Shown: positions 24,081 through 35,914, numbered from the stretch's first letter. The stretch: 64,000 nt of DNA from Coenobita brevimanus (GCA_032717465.1 CM064683.1:35167042-35231041); one strand, 5' to 3'. The notes: generated from the letters alone by a model not told the origin. Numbers and translations are program-made.

Positions 24081-24481
24081 TGGCGAGGGAAGCATTTACC
24101 GACACTTAGGGTGGGAGAGTGCAGACATCCGTCACTCCCCGTCCCTTCCGTCACACAGGATACTGGACTGAGGAGCGGAATTTTAGGACGCAATGGAAAG
24201 AGGGATAACTTTGTCTGTCTTTTTTTTTTCCTATGTGTCTCTTTTATTCCACTCTGCCATCTTTTGCTCTGACCTTTATTCTGTATTCCTTTTCGGATTT
24301 GGCGGGACTGGATTTGGTTTTTCTTGACCTATTAATTACTCTCACCTATTTTTAGTTTTTAGTTTTGCTGTGTGGTTCTGTGCCGATGGTTTGTTGATCT
24401 GCTCCGAGCAGCCTTTTCGTCTTAATGGCTTCTCTTGAACTGTTGATTAAGTTTTTGCGTTGTGCATAAAAAACAGTTTTT

Positions 24482-24785
24482 GTGAGCGTGTCCGACTCAC
24501 TGTGGCCCAGCAGGCCTCCAAGGTGCCACATGTCTTCCACGTCACAATTTCTGCACTAATAACCACTGTCCGTATTGACCGTGGGCTAAGGCTGTCTCAT
24601 TCGGGTGCGGTTAGCTGGTATTAATAAGGATGTATATGTGACTTCCCAGTGAGTCGTGTCGAACATCAGGAAACACTGTGACAACAAAATTCAGTTCATC
24701 AGACCACTCCCTACACCTGCCTGGGATAGAATTCGCGTCCTTTCAGACAGTAGAACACTGCTCTAGACACTCTATTTGTGCAATT
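24482..24785 (-). mobile_element. tRNA-derived SINE (family A), diverged minus-strand copy
   Basis: It starts GTGTCCGACTCACTGTGGCC (the reverse of the SINE 3' end). It continues cagcaggcctcc, ctgcactaataaccactgtc and ggctaaggctgtctcattc, and ends with an inverted tRNA-like head in which GGGATAGAATTCGCGTCCTT (24723-24742) covers the B-box position. The order of blocks equals that at 48893-49245. Confidence 0.65.
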
Positions 24786-24869
24786 TTTTTTTTTTTCCTT
24801 TATTTTGGCCTTCCTTCGTTTCTAGTTAAGTGCATCAATATTGAGACGTCTTTTATGTTTTATTCTTAC

Positions 24870-25035
24870 AACCACCTGACGGTGTTATTCAGTTTAAAGG
24901 AGGCTTCTCGTAGTAATCGGGGTTATTGGAATTGCTTCCTGATCCTATCACTATCAGACATTTTTTCCAGGTCACATCGTAAAATGATCGTCCTTCAAAC
25001 TTGGTGGCAAAGCCTTGCAATTTGTCAGTTATGAA
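24870..25035 (+). repeat. Dispersed CAGACGA-type repeat, copy
   Basis: CCTGACGGTGTTATTCAGTT, aaaGGAGGCTTCTCGTAGTAA, then TTGGTGGCAAAG. The order of blocks matches the consensus with CCAGACGATTTTATTCAGCT, but the copy is diverged. Confidence 0.45.
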
Positions 25036-26114
25036 CTGTAAAAAGTTTAGTTGCTGTCAAACATTGCTGCCTACTCGTGATTTATTACAACACTCGGGTA
25101 GTTTTCCCACTTTATCCGACACTAAGAACAAGTTAATTAGGCCGTTCGTTCCCTGAGGTTCGGATGCACTCTTACTTAGCAACAGTTGACGCCAAGCACC
25201 CTCTGGTACAAGCATTACACAGTTTACACTGAGTTACGCGGCAACTGCCTCATTCCGGCTGGCGTGATGGTATTAGCAGGCCTGTTTTTTTCGTTGCGCC
25301 TAATTGTTCATCCAACCTACACCGTTCATCACTGATTTTTCTCCTGTTCTTTATAGCTCAACTTGCATCAGCCTCTGGGTTCCTCAGCAACTACATCTTA
25401 GCTCACCGTTATGCGTATCAAACATGAATTCACTCATGTACGTTTTATTGTTTATGTCTTCTCTGTATCGAAAATATATTGCGAAAATATCATCACCGTC
25501 ACCACCACCACCGCCACAACCACCATGATCATCATCATTATTATTCTGATACCTATTCCCACCAAAAAATGGCGTAAGTTGCATACGTAACATCCATCAT
25601 CTAGATCTGTATTTGCCCTTTATATCAAGAGCGTAGGGTCTCGGGCATATGCCAAATATATACCAGTAACTAACACTAAGTGACAATACACGAGCAATAA
25701 CGCCCACACAACCTTTTAATTTTAATACATGTGGGTCACATCCAGTTACAGCACAGCAGCTTAACACCAGGCATGCGCTGACGTTTATATTGCTTAATCC
25801 TGATACCTTCAAATAATTTTAACATGTTATGAAGGCATTTCCGTTCTATATGAGTTAATAATAGCCAAATCTACCTCCTCCTAATCCAAAAAAGATAACA
25901 GTACTCTGAAGGTAACAGAAGAACTGTTAAAAAAATGCAGTTGGGGTGCGGGAGTTTACTGACTACAACATCATCATACGTCCATTTGCTCATCCTGTAG
26001 TCAGAACCTAATGTAGCAAATGGATTCTTGGAGTAAGGGAAATAATTTAGTTTGTCGTTACATTCCGTGAGTGGACGGTAGAAAAAACCACATACCATTA
26101 CATAATCTAAGTAA
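25036..26114. other. No gene recognised; short (CAC)n/(CAT)n patch
   Basis: Normal-complexity sequence. Trinucleotide CACCAC and ATCATC repeats lie at about 25493-25545. No supported exon. Confidence 0.5.
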
Positions 26115-26133
26115 CATGAATCCATCCATCATC

Positions 26134-26171
<38 letters not shown>

Positions 26172-26510
26172 CCGCATCAGGAGCGTAGGATACAGGGGCT
26201 AGGATACTGGCTTCTCAGTCCCGATATTTAAGCCAAGACTGATAGGCCTCACTCGCCCCACAGTGGCCGTGTGTGACCACTATACTCCAAAAATTCTTTG
26301 AATAGGCCCTTACAGATTCAATCCGGCTGGAGCGCCTTAACCCACTAAACCACCAAACGTCATGTGACTAAACTGTTACCACCCAATGTAGTGAATGGTT
26401 GCCAGTTTACAGGAACTCATTTGGCTACCCATTCAGTGTACAGTTCGAAGGTAGCACCACATCGGGTGAATGGACAGTGGACGCCCCCATCTACCACACA
26501 AATAAAATAA
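26115..26510 (+). repeat. Composite repeat C, diverged copy with inserted (TC)16
   Basis: Blocks shared with 56932-57455: aggagcgtaggatacaggggctagg, ccttacagattcaatccggctg, acccactaaaccaccaa, gttaccacccaatgtagtgaa, acaggaactcatttggct, and gggtgaatggacagtggacgcccccatctaccac. A (TC)n array at about 26138-26169 interrupts it near the ATCCATCC end. Confidence 0.7.
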
Positions 26511-26892
26511 AGAATAATAGTAAGGCATTAACCCCCGAAATGTGGCAAGGTATATTGTCACTTATTCTTTCCATCATCACGAGTTTTGCTCGACTCAAGA
26601 AATCTTTAATGGTGAAGGAGTTAATTAAGGCGTATCTAACTCCCCAATTAGAAGTCTATCACATGCTGGAAAATATCGTCTGCAGGTACCAATTATAATA
26701 AAAACAAATAACCGTGTTGAAAAGGTACAAAGGAGCCTCCTAAGGGCACGATTATACGTCTCTGTCCCACACCTCATCCTGCTTACGTTACTCCCTCACC
26801 GTCTTTAAGCCTTTCTGTATTTGCATTTTTTCCTTTTAAGCAGCAACTCTCCGTCTAAAATTCCCCCCCCCCTCCTCCTTACGCTTTTCGTA

Positions 26893-27007
<115 letters not shown>

Positions 27008-27009
27008 CC

Positions 27010-27490
27010 ACTACTATCCTGGTTTGGATTCATTTTGGACCAAACTTGGTGGAAAGGTTGAGGGACGCCCAAGAGGTTGACATAATAGGTAAGGTCACAC
27101 GAGATGGTCAGCTTCATCATTTCTGATCCAACTTAGGTCGTACTTGGTGGATGGGCCAAGGATCAGGCAGAGTGAAATTATTTGACTTTGAAAACAGTCA
27201 GTCAAAACTTAAGATCATAGATGAAGATCAGTTATCTGATTCTGTAACTCACACACTTTTTACTAAGTTTGGATCAACCTACGTAGACGGACTGAGTATC
27301 AGCCAAGGATAAAGATAATCGATTATGAGAATAAGAGATGAAAGTTCAAGGTCACAACACAAATCCAACCCAACAAGTTTCAGTCTCATTTTGACCTAAG
27401 GTGGTGGAAGGGTTGAAGGTTAGACAAGAATGAAGTAATTCAATTTTGAAAAAAATCAGTCTAACGTCAAGGACACAAGGCAGAATCAGT
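27010..27490 (+). repeat. Degenerate tandem repeat, ~125-bp unit
   Basis: Four diverged units carry the words TTTGGACCAAACTTGGTGG, AAGGTTGAGG, gaaTTATTtgActTTGAAAA and CAGTCAaa in the same order. Unit starts are near 27030, 27130, 27262 and 27392. No coding potential. Confidence 0.55.
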
Positions 27491-27764
27491 TGTTCTGGTA
27501 TTAGATTAGTTATTGCCACTAACGTAACAGTCTCTGAGTGCTTTATTTATTTATTTATTTACTTTTCAAAGAGGGGGATGTTCCACTTTTACAGTCATAT
27601 TTTATCACTAATGGAATGGATATCAGAGTCACATCTTACCCTGTATAATAACTCCGTAAGGATCAAAAGATAACGTTAATGCCTGTCTTCTCATAGTTCT
27701 CTTCATCACTCTCATGTATGTATAATTTCTGTTAATTTACTACCTTAGTGATTTGATACTGTAT

Positions 27765-27870
27765 CCATTAACCTTCTCGTGGAGAACTCAATTCCGCCAG
27801 TGAATTTTGGGTACCACCAGACGATTTTATTCAACTGAAGATTAGTCATAAGTGTCATGATATATTTATA
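27765..27870 (+). repeat. Dispersed CAGACGA-type repeat, copy
   Basis: Contains CCATTAACCTTCTCGTGGAGA, acCAGACGATTTTATTCAACTGAAG and TAGTCATAAGTG. The core CAGACGATTTTATTCA is intact. Confidence 0.7.
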
Positions 27871-28000
27871 CCGTATTATATACGTCACCATCTCTTTTAT
27901 GGCCGCGTCAGCTCTGCTTGTATATTTCAGCCAATAGTAGATTCTGTTAGTTGAGAATAGGAAACTGAGAGTGTTTGCAATAGCATACTGTAGATGTAGT

Positions 28001-28001
<1 letters not shown>

Positions 28002-28038
<37 letters not shown>

Positions 28039-28058
28039 GTTGTTGTTGTTGTTGTTGT
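28002..28058. repeat. Trinucleotide repeat (ATT)12(GTT)6
   Basis: ATT triplets pass directly into GTT triplets. They abut the left arm of the foldback element. Confidence 0.97.
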
Positions 28059-28061
28059 CTA

Positions 28062-28533
28062 TTTGATTGACCTGTGCACCTGAGATGTATGGGGCAAGTA
28101 GGGTGTGTTTGATTCACGGCTGCTGAATGGCCGCCGATGATGTCGTTGAAGTAAATGCAGGCACGTATTCCAGTGCAACATGAGGATGCAGGTGTACACC
28201 GTGGGTGAATAGTATAGTGCAACATGCGGACGTGGGCGTACACCGCGGGTGAATAATTTACTTCAAACGTCACTCACCGTTTCATAAAATTTTTAATCAA
28301 CTTTAATTTTCTTTGATAATAGTAAACATTTAAAGCTAATTTTGACCTCTTTAGCTTCGGAAATTATTTCATATTTAAACTGGCTGCTTATATTGCAGGT
28401 AATTTAAAAATATCAATATATATGTGTGAAAATACGAACAGCTGTAGATTTACATCATCGGCGGCCAATCAGCAGCCGCGAACCAAACACACCCTACTTG
28501 CCCCATACATCTCAGCTGCACAGGTCAATCAAA
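28062..28533. mobile_element. Foldback element with 82-bp inverted arms
   Basis: 28062-28143 and 28452-28533 are reverse complements over 82 bp with only 4 mismatches by eye (start TTTGATTGACCTGTGC; inner end GCCGCCGATGATGT). The loop is about 308 bp. It contains two tandem ~44-bp copies of agtgcaacatg..ga..gtacacc.gggtgaata (28171-28210 and 28215-28254), then AT-rich DNA. Trinucleotide arrays abut both outer edges, (ATT)(GTT) on the left and (AGT/AGC) on the right. No ORF; superfamily not recognised. Confidence 0.8.
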
Positions 28534-28542
28534 CAAGGTACA

Positions 28543-28855
28543 GTAGTAGCAGTAGTAGTAGTAGTGGTAGCAGCAGCAGCAGCAGCAACAACAGCAACAA
28601 CAGCAGCAGCAGTAGTAATTGCAACAGCAGCAACAGTATTTATCAGTAGTTGTAGTAGTAGTAGTTGTAGTTGCGGCAACAGCAACAACACCAGCACTAA
28701 TAGTAGTAGTAGTAGTAGCTGTGGCAGTAGTAGTAGTAATAGCAATAGCAGCAGCAGCAGTAGTAGAAATTCCAACAGCAGCAGCAGCAGCAGCAGCAGC
28801 AGTAATAGTAACTGCAGCAGCAGCAGCAGCATTAGTCAGTAGTAGTAGTAGTTTT
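28543..28855. repeat. Imperfect trinucleotide array (AGC/AGT/AAC)n
   Basis: About 310 bp of AGC, AGT, AAC and AAT triplets. It gives Ser/Asn, Val/Ala and Gln/Leu homopolymer frames in every phase, none of which should be read as protein. Confidence 0.95.
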
Positions 28856-28904
28856 AATAGTACTGTAACCCCAGGCTCATATGACGCGTAAACTCAGTGG
28901 ACTG

Positions 28905-29050
28905 CAGCCTGTAGCTTCCTTTCTCAAGCAATCCACCATTCTCCTTTCAGAAGACTGGGAGCAAGTTGAGGAACGTGTGTATAATAGGACAGTAAGGTTT
29001 CCTGTTGCATCAGTGCCATCACATGAAAGCATCCCTCTCCAGCACCTTAC
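28905..29050 (+). repeat. Diverged repeat shared with 4105-4260
   Basis: gcaatccaccattctcctttc, gaagactgggag, tgttgcatcagtgccatcac and gcatccctctccagcacc align in order with 4130-4257. The pair is diverged and its class is unknown. Confidence 0.4.
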
Positions 29051-29217
29051 GTATTATGAAATAGAATTTAAAGTTCAGATATCTTATCCCATAACAGAAT
29101 TGAAGCGAGGTATGGTTATGTTGACACTGTTTTATTCCACGGACTTCCACGTACGCTTTCCTGTCTCATACCTTAATTCATCTTTCCCAAGACTTCTTAC
29201 TTGCTCTCCTTCGCTCA

Positions 29218-29325
<108 letters not shown>

Positions 29326-29519
29326 CATCCCTCACATAAAGACAAGAGTTGAAAGTGTGTAAAATGATATTGTGCTGTCCGATACAAGACACAAGAGAGA
29401 CAAAATCCAGCACAAAGCCATACGAGACACATGCAGGTGAGAGGCTGCAGATCCTGAGCAGAGCTAATGACAGGCTGAGAAAAAACTGTTGAATAATTTA
29501 CCAGTTTTGTGCAGCCGAT

Positions 29520-29770
29520 CTGAAGTTGAGGTGGTAGTCAAATGGTTAGGGAAGTGATGTGCTCTCTGAAAGGACGCGAGATCAATCACAGGATGGAGAA
29601 AGAAACGGTTTGATTATTCTGAATCTTGGGAAACTGAGCAAAGATTTTCTACAACACCCACAAACACCCGTGCTGATACCATAATAGATAGTGGGTATTA
29701 GTGCCAAACTGATAACATGAGAAAGCTTCTGGCAAGTAGCAGGACTGCTGGACCTCAAGGAACGATTCTT
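29520..29770 (+). mobile_element. tRNA-derived SINE (family A), 3'-truncated copy
   Basis: The head GAGGTGGTAGTCAAATGGTTAG is an A-box-like start also found at 49912. The body has acccgtgctgataccat, atagtgggtattagtgccaa and gcaggactgctggacctc, as in the 9703 copy. The 3' end is lost near 29765. Confidence 0.65.
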
Positions 29771-29986
29771 AGTTTCGTATTTTTGTGGGGCAAGGAAACT
29801 CCGTAACACCTTTTTTTAAGTGATTTATTTTTCTTATTATACCTTACTGCCCTCCTCTGTGTTACATAAATCCATTTAATATCGCCAAACTCTACATAGA
29901 TAACATACAAAAGGACAATAATTAGCCATGTCCAAGAAAAAATCGTTAAGGAAGAGGTGCTTGGAAGCCTTCTTACCCGACGTGAT

Positions 29987-31296
29987 TTTTTTTTTATGCG
30001 AGGAAGAAGGAACCAAAGGCTGAGCCCGCATGAACGTTCCTTCCAAGAAAGAAACAAAAACAATACAAAAGAGAGCCAAATTCAAGATCCATTCATTTCG
30101 AGATGCCTAGACACACTGCGTTTCAAAGACTGGAGATCATAGGAAGTAGGAAATACAGACAGAGGGAGACAGTTCCAGAGTTGACCTCTTACATAAATGA
30201 AGGACTGAGAGTAACGGTTAACGCTTGCATTAGAGAGTGGAGGGATGCAAGCAGATAGTTCAGAGGAGCAGTGACCATTGAAGTAGCGATAGAAAAGAGA
30301 TAAAGAGGCAACAGTGCGGCGAAGAAGGGAGCCAGTAAGAGGAGAGTTGATGAGACGAATAACCTTTGACTCCACCCTATTGAGAAGGGCTGTATGTAAC
30401 ACTCTATTATCCCTAGTGACCAATTACCCACCCCCTAGATAAATCAGCAAGGGCACTGTTAGCTCTACCCTGACGGGCTCTTTGTTTGACCGTACCCCAC
30501 CCAGTGTGGGGAAATATCCAACAACAACAACATGGGGAGCCTCCCCACACATGAGAGTTGTACTCTAAACAGAGGCGAATAAAACCCGTGTATAAAATCG
30601 ACAACTGTGCAGGAGCAAAGAAGGAACGGAGTCGGCTTAGCACACCCAATCTCTTGGAAGCAGACTTTACAAGAAATGCAATATGATCTTCCAAGATAAG
30701 TCCCGTGTGAATGAAATCCCAAGCATGTTCAAGGATAATACAGGATTGAGCTGGATATTATTAAACATTAGTGGGTACTCCTGTGGAAGATTTTGACGGC
30801 TTGATAGGTGTAAAAACTGAGTCTTCGATGCATTAAAAACAACAAGATTATTTTTACCCCAGACAGAGATACGAGCCAAGTCAGACATTATATGTGCCAT
30901 AGCCTCATCCCTTATATGTTGAAGTAACTGCTGAGATGGACGTTGCGGGGACCGAATGGAAAGATGAAGGGTGGAGTCATCAGCGTACGAGTGGATAGGG
31001 TTAGCTGTACAGCTTAGAAGATCATTGATGAATAAAAGGAAGAGAGTTGGTAATATGACAGAGCCCTGAGGAACACCACTGTTGATAGATCTAGGAGAAG
31101 AACGATGACCGTCTACAACAGCAGCTATAGAACGACCAGAAAGGAAGCTAGAGATGAATGCACAGATAGAAGGATAGAAACCGTAAGAGGGCAGTTTGTA
31201 AATTAAAGATTTATGCCAGACGCGATCGAAAGCCTTGGAGATGTCAAGTGTAATGGCAAAGCTTTCGCCAAAGTCCTGAAAGGAAGATGACCAGGA
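29987..31296 (-). pseudogene. 5'-truncated CR1/jockey-like LINE copy
   Basis: The minus strand encodes the last two thirds of the reverse transcriptase: palm block ALDISKAFDRVWHKSL-like near 31245, a YADDS active site near 30985, then HVWGGSP, RRTVASLSLFYRYF and the C-terminal SVSRHLEM. Frames are broken several times and the 5' end stops at about 31296. The 3' UTR ends in an A-run (T-run on +, about 29987-29995) after a conserved ggttccttcttcctcgcat block. A 137-bp foreign insertion (30397-30533) splits the HVWGGSP-HTALLNRVES junction. It is a close relative of the plus-strand copy at 37892-41637. Confidence 0.9.
30397..30533. mobile_element. Short insertion inside the LINE copy, (CAA)n-ended
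   Basis: These bases have no counterpart at the same place in the sister LINE (41140-41150), where ggctccccac runs directly into atacagctc. The insert ends in AACAACAACAAC on the + strand and contains tgacgggctctttgtttgacc. It looks like a small retroposon; the class is inferred. Confidence 0.55.
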
Positions 31297-31857
31297 ATAT
31301 GGGCCTTAATGTCTAAGCACAGAGACGAATACATAAATAAATAAGTAAACAAATACATTAACATAAAGAAGATTCACAATAAGCGTTGTTCCCTTTTTCT
31401 TTTCCTAGATGTACAGTTAGTCTAAATATCCTGTTTTCCTCACATGTCCTATATAAACTTCCTTCTTTTTGCTGCACTAACAGACATGGGAGGTGATAAA
31501 CATAAGACATTAGTGGAATATATGGATAAACTTTCAATTCATTGTCAAAAAGAAATAAGGAAAAAGTTACATACCTTTTGGAGGGAGAACTCAACTAAGA
31601 ATACCGGTTACCTCTGCATAACAAAATTTGGCAGAAAAGAGGTGAGAGTTAGCGAAATAATGAATGTTGTGTACTGCCTCAAAGGGAGATTATGCAGGTT
31701 GAGAATTTAGGAGAATTGTATCCAGTCTTACAGATAAAAAATTAAGAGAATGATATAACACTGCGGTGAACGGAAAGACGGAATCAAGGAGAGGAAAACA
31801 GGTGAAAATTCGAAAAATTTTCACCTTATGTATAGAAGAGCTGCTTGTGGCACACCT

Positions 31858-31858
<1 letters not shown>
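31297..31858. other. No recognised feature
   Basis: AT-rich sequence. Short frames on both strands overlap without support. Confidence 0.5.
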
Positions 31859-31905
<47 letters not shown>

Positions 31906-31968
31906 GAGCACTCCCAACTTCCAAACTTTTAGATGCTAATTTCCCAAGAAGTATTGTGGCCTTCCCAG

Positions 31969-32007
<39 letters not shown>

Positions 32008-32063
32008 GTGTGTGTGTACTTAATCATGTTATTCCTTTTTTTTTTTTTTTTTTTTTTTTTTTT
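31859..32063. repeat. Microsatellites (TC)n(AC)n, (TC)n and a 26-nt T-run
   Basis: (TC)n runs from about 31859 to 31891 with (AC)7 after it. A second (TC)n lies at about 31973-32002 and is followed by (TG)5. A T homopolymer spans about 32037-32063. 32064-32586 is ordinary sequence. Confidence 0.93.
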
Positions 32064-32585
32064 CCTTTCAAACACTTTTCAGTTTCACACCAATTCTGCA
32101 TTTCTCCGCCAGTTTGTTTAAGACCTGGTACACTGGGCAAATATCCCCGGACGAATGTTCAATCTTCGCCTTTTAAAGGGATAATCGAGTCAAAATTGCA
32201 ACCATTCAAACACACACGATTGGTGGCCCAGCATTCCTTTATGTCCATAATTCATCATGGCAATTTACACAGACGTCAGTATACTATAGTTGTATGTAGA
32301 GCAGACCATATTTGTGTTATCTAGGGAATTTTTTTAGTCTTTAATTTCGTCTCTCAATCATTATCTCTCCTTTCTCCACCTATCTGCTCCTTTCTCACCG
32401 TCACTATGCCGTCTACCAAGCCCTTCTCATCACTCTAAATTCCCTTTCCTTCCAGACTTTCATTTTCATTCTCCAACTTTTCCCTCTCTCGGTATTCACG
32501 CTCAGTTATATATGATCGTCTGTCGTTAGCTGAACTAGAATAATAGAGTCTTCCCGACCATGGATATAGAAATCCCTTTAACTAC

Positions 32586-32727
<142 letters not shown>

Positions 32728-32792
32728 GAAACTTGATTTCATCTTGAAGACATGTATGCAAAATAACCACATGAGAAATGAAAGTAGCGACA

Positions 32793-32991
32793 GTGAGTAC
32801 TTTGTATATTACATCTTCAGACAAAGATGAAAAGGGTAGAGGTTTTTTGTACTCACCCGCAGCAGGGAGTGACACACATCCTTTGTTCGGTGTGCCACTC
32901 GCTGCTGTGGGTGTGTATAAAAGACCTCTACCTTTTAAGTCTCTGTATCACGCTCTCTGAAGATGTGATACTCCTGTTCGAAAGTACTCAC
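32793..32991. mobile_element. 199-bp foldback MITE
   Basis: The termini GTGAGTACTTT (32793) and AAAGTACTCAC (ending 32991) are inverted. Further inward, TTACATCTTCAGA pairs with TCTGAAGATGTGA, AAAAGGGTAGAGGT with ACCTCTACCTTTT, and CCCGCAGCAGGGAGTG with CACTCGCTGCTGTGGG. Almost the whole element therefore folds as one imperfect stem with a centre near 32884. There is no ORF. Transcribed, the inner 108 bp would form a long hairpin. Confidence 0.8.
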
Positions 32992-33079
32992 CCCCCCACC
33001 TCCTTCCAATTCACTCTCTCTGCTTTTATTAGCTATTCGTCCCCTCTCTCACTTCCTCTACTGCATACTCTCCTTCTCC

Positions 33080-33195
33080 TATTGTCGTTAACCCCTTTAT
33101 TATTTTCACGTCAATTCTGACCTTCTCTTACTACCTCCAGACGATTTTATTCAGTTTAGGGGAGTTTCTTATAGTGAAGGGATTAATGATAAATA
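33080..33195 (+). repeat. Dispersed CAGACGA-type repeat, well-preserved copy
   Basis: It reads GTTAACCCCTTTATTATTTT, ctCCAGACGATTTTATTCAG, GTTTCTTATAGTGAAGGGAT and TAATGAT. The outer blocks TTAACCCCTTtA and TGAAGGGATTAA are inverted relative to each other, so the unit has weak terminal symmetry. Confidence 0.75.
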
Positions 33196-33299
33196 TACCT
33201 GACATTTCCAGTTTGAAAATAATTACCCGTTGCTTTATAATATCTTCTGGTGGCAGCAAAAATATAAAATTAAAGACGTCACTACGCTAAATGGATCAG

Positions 33300-35330
33300 C
33301 CTGTTCTCTCCTCCCTACCCCCTTCATTCTACCTTCGTTACTCATGCTGTCTCTCCCTTCCCTCTCCCACTCTCCTGCATTTGTCTTTATACTCTCTCCT
33401 CAGGTATCTCTCTACCTTCTATCTGTCCTCGTTCTCACTGTCCTCCTTCCACACGTTTTGCTATTCCCCTCTCCCCCACCTCATTCTTTTTCCATTTTCC
33501 CTTCCATTCTCACTTTACCCTCCGTCTCATCCCCCAGTATGTGCAGTAGGAGGATAGGGATGAGAAGGGTAGGGGGAACGGGTAGGGAAAGGGAGGGAGG
33601 AATGTTCGGGAAGGGGAGGGGGAATGATTGAGGGGGGGAGAGAAGACACGAAGAGGGAGGGTGGGTCGAATGATGGGTGGGGGAGAGGATGGAGGAGGGA
33701 GAAAGAAATGATATTGCAAAACGGGAGAGGGAAAGGATGACAGTGAGTGGGGAAAGGGGAGAAATGAAGGGGAAAGGAGTCAATGAAAATGAGAAGGGAA
33801 GGGGAAAGGGTGGTGGAGAGTGAGAAGAGGAGGATGTGTGATGGAAAGAGTGTGAGGTGAAGTAATAAGATGAGTAAATTGTTACGTTGAAAAAAAAAAA
33901 CGGAGAGAGAGGGACGAAAGATGGAGGGTGTTGGAAGGAGGTGTGAAGTAGGGGGTTGGGAAGAAGGGAAAATGGAAATGGTTATAAAAATTTGATGCAA
34001 AAAAAGGCTAAAAGGTTGAGGTTGGTAGAAAAATGGTGAATGCTGGAGAGAGTGGTTGAGGGGCCACTCAGCAGAAGCAGCAGGCAGAAGGGAGCAATTG
34101 GAAAGTTTAAACGTGAGGGCAGGTATTAGGGAGGGGAGGCGAAAAAGGGGTTGGAGGGAAAGGGGAGAAGGAAGAGAGAGGAAAGGATGGAGAAGAGAGG
34201 GACAGGAGAAGGGAGGGATGGAAGGGGAACGAAGGGGAGGGAAAGACCTGGGAAAGAAAGAGGACCTGGATGGAGGAAAGAGAAGCAGGAATTTTGGAGG
34301 GAAAGGAAAAACGTGAAGAGAAATGGGTAAGAAGATTAAGTACGGAATGGGCGGGAGAAAAAAAAAAACGAAAGGAAGGATGAAAAGGAAGACAGAAGGG
34401 AAGACAGAGTATTATTAAAGATGAGAAAGAGGTAGAGGGAAAAGTTAGGGCGGAAGGAATGGGGAAGGAACAGAGGGAAAGAGGGGAAGAAACGGTAAGG
34501 AAGGGAGAGAAAGACTGGATGAGAAAGAAGAGAGAGGGAAGAAAGTGCTGGAACGGGAGGAGAATGAAATTATGAAGGACGAGAAAGAGAAAGAAGATGG
34601 AGGGGAGGGAATGAGGAAGGAAGAAAAGGAAAGGGAGGGATCAAAAGGTAAGGGGAAGAAAAAGAAGGAATTGGTGAGAGAGAAAAGATAGAGGAGAAAG
34701 TGAGAGAAGGGAAGGGGATTGAAACTACTATTAATGGAAAGAAAGGAAGAGGAAAATTTGAAGAGAAGGAAAAGGGAGATGAGAAAAGGGTGAGATTTAC
34801 ATGTATAATATGAAGGAAGTGTGGTAAGAATGAGAGAGAGAAAAAAATGACAAGAGGAAAAAGGATGAAAAAAACAGGAAGAATAAAGTGTAAGACAGGA
34901 AAGAAGTAAAAATGTAGAAAACGTCAGGAATGAAGGAAGTGACAAAACGAAAGAGACAGAAGGAGGGAAGAGGGGACTGAGGAGGAAGGAGGGAGGAGCG
35001 GATTGAGATGCAAATATGGAGGAAAGAGAATGTTGAATGGACGGAGTGCACAAATGGAAAGGCAGAGGTATGTGCAAATGCGGATATGAGGGTAGTTTAG
35101 GAAAAGGACAATGGGGAGGGGGAGGAAAAGCAGATAGGGGAGAGGGGAGTGCAGCGCAGTTAGAAAAGAGGGTGAGGCGGTAGAGAAAGGATGGAAAGAG
35201 GACAAGGGGAAAAGTTCAGAAATAAAGGGGGCTACATGGGAGGTGTAATTGTGTGTAGGACGGAGGGAGGTGGAAAGTTAAAGTGAACAGGAGACTCTGG
35301 TGGGAGAGGAGAGGGAGAGAGAGGAGTCTA
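33300..35330. repeat. Strand-switched tract: pyrimidine-rich then purine-rich
   Basis: 33300-33535 is C+T rich on the + strand. From 33541 to about 35330 the + strand is G+A rich (GGAAGGGGAGGGAAAG). The switch is abrupt at about 33536-33545. Frames on either strand are Ser/Pro/Phe or Arg/Glu/Gly rich and are artefacts. A lower-purine patch lies at 34030-34110. Confidence 0.8.
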
Positions 35331-35757
35331 ATTAACTGAAGTGTTGTTTTTCTAACCTAACATAAGTGACTAACCCCTTTCTTCCAGTTCAGTTCATGGC
35401 CAATGGTAATTAGGTTGAATGGTCGCTGTAACTATGGCTCGTGTTCTCTAACCTTGACGAAGGTCCCTCACCCTCTGTCAGTGTCAAATCGACGATAAAT
35501 CTTTTGCCAGACTCTTCATACAACATGTTACTTGATAGCTGTGAAGGATAATGTGATTGTGTGTCTTTAAATCTTGTAGGATCGTCTTTAGTCGACGGAT
35601 TTAGGCAATATCCATAAATCACAGAAAAAGAAATTCATACAATGTGAATGTGTGCGGAGGGGTAAAGTTTGCTTAAGTACAGAACCCCTTTGATTACTTT
35701 TAAGACCAGACCATGTACAATGGTCTGTAAAGGCCTGTGTGTTCGTTGCATAGACTT

Positions 35758-35758
<1 letters not shown>
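35331..35758. other. No recognised feature
   Basis: Normal-complexity sequence between the purine tract and the microsatellite block. I recognise nothing in it. Confidence 0.5.
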
Positions 35759-35759
<1 letters not shown>

Positions 35760-35818
<59 letters not shown>

Positions 35819-35830
35819 TATATATATATA

Positions 35831-35902
<72 letters not shown>

Positions 35903-35914
35903 TGGGAATTAATA

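Noticed and set aside
28426..28842. Frames with Ser/Asn, Val/Ala or Leu homopolymers
   Set aside because: All six phases of an imperfect trinucleotide array are open, so no protein is implied.
34445..35077. 210-residue minus-strand frame, and frames at 7855-8707, 8915-9488 and 33481-34000
   Set aside because: Same artefact on the complementary strand of GA-rich DNA; no conserved motif, no codon bias.
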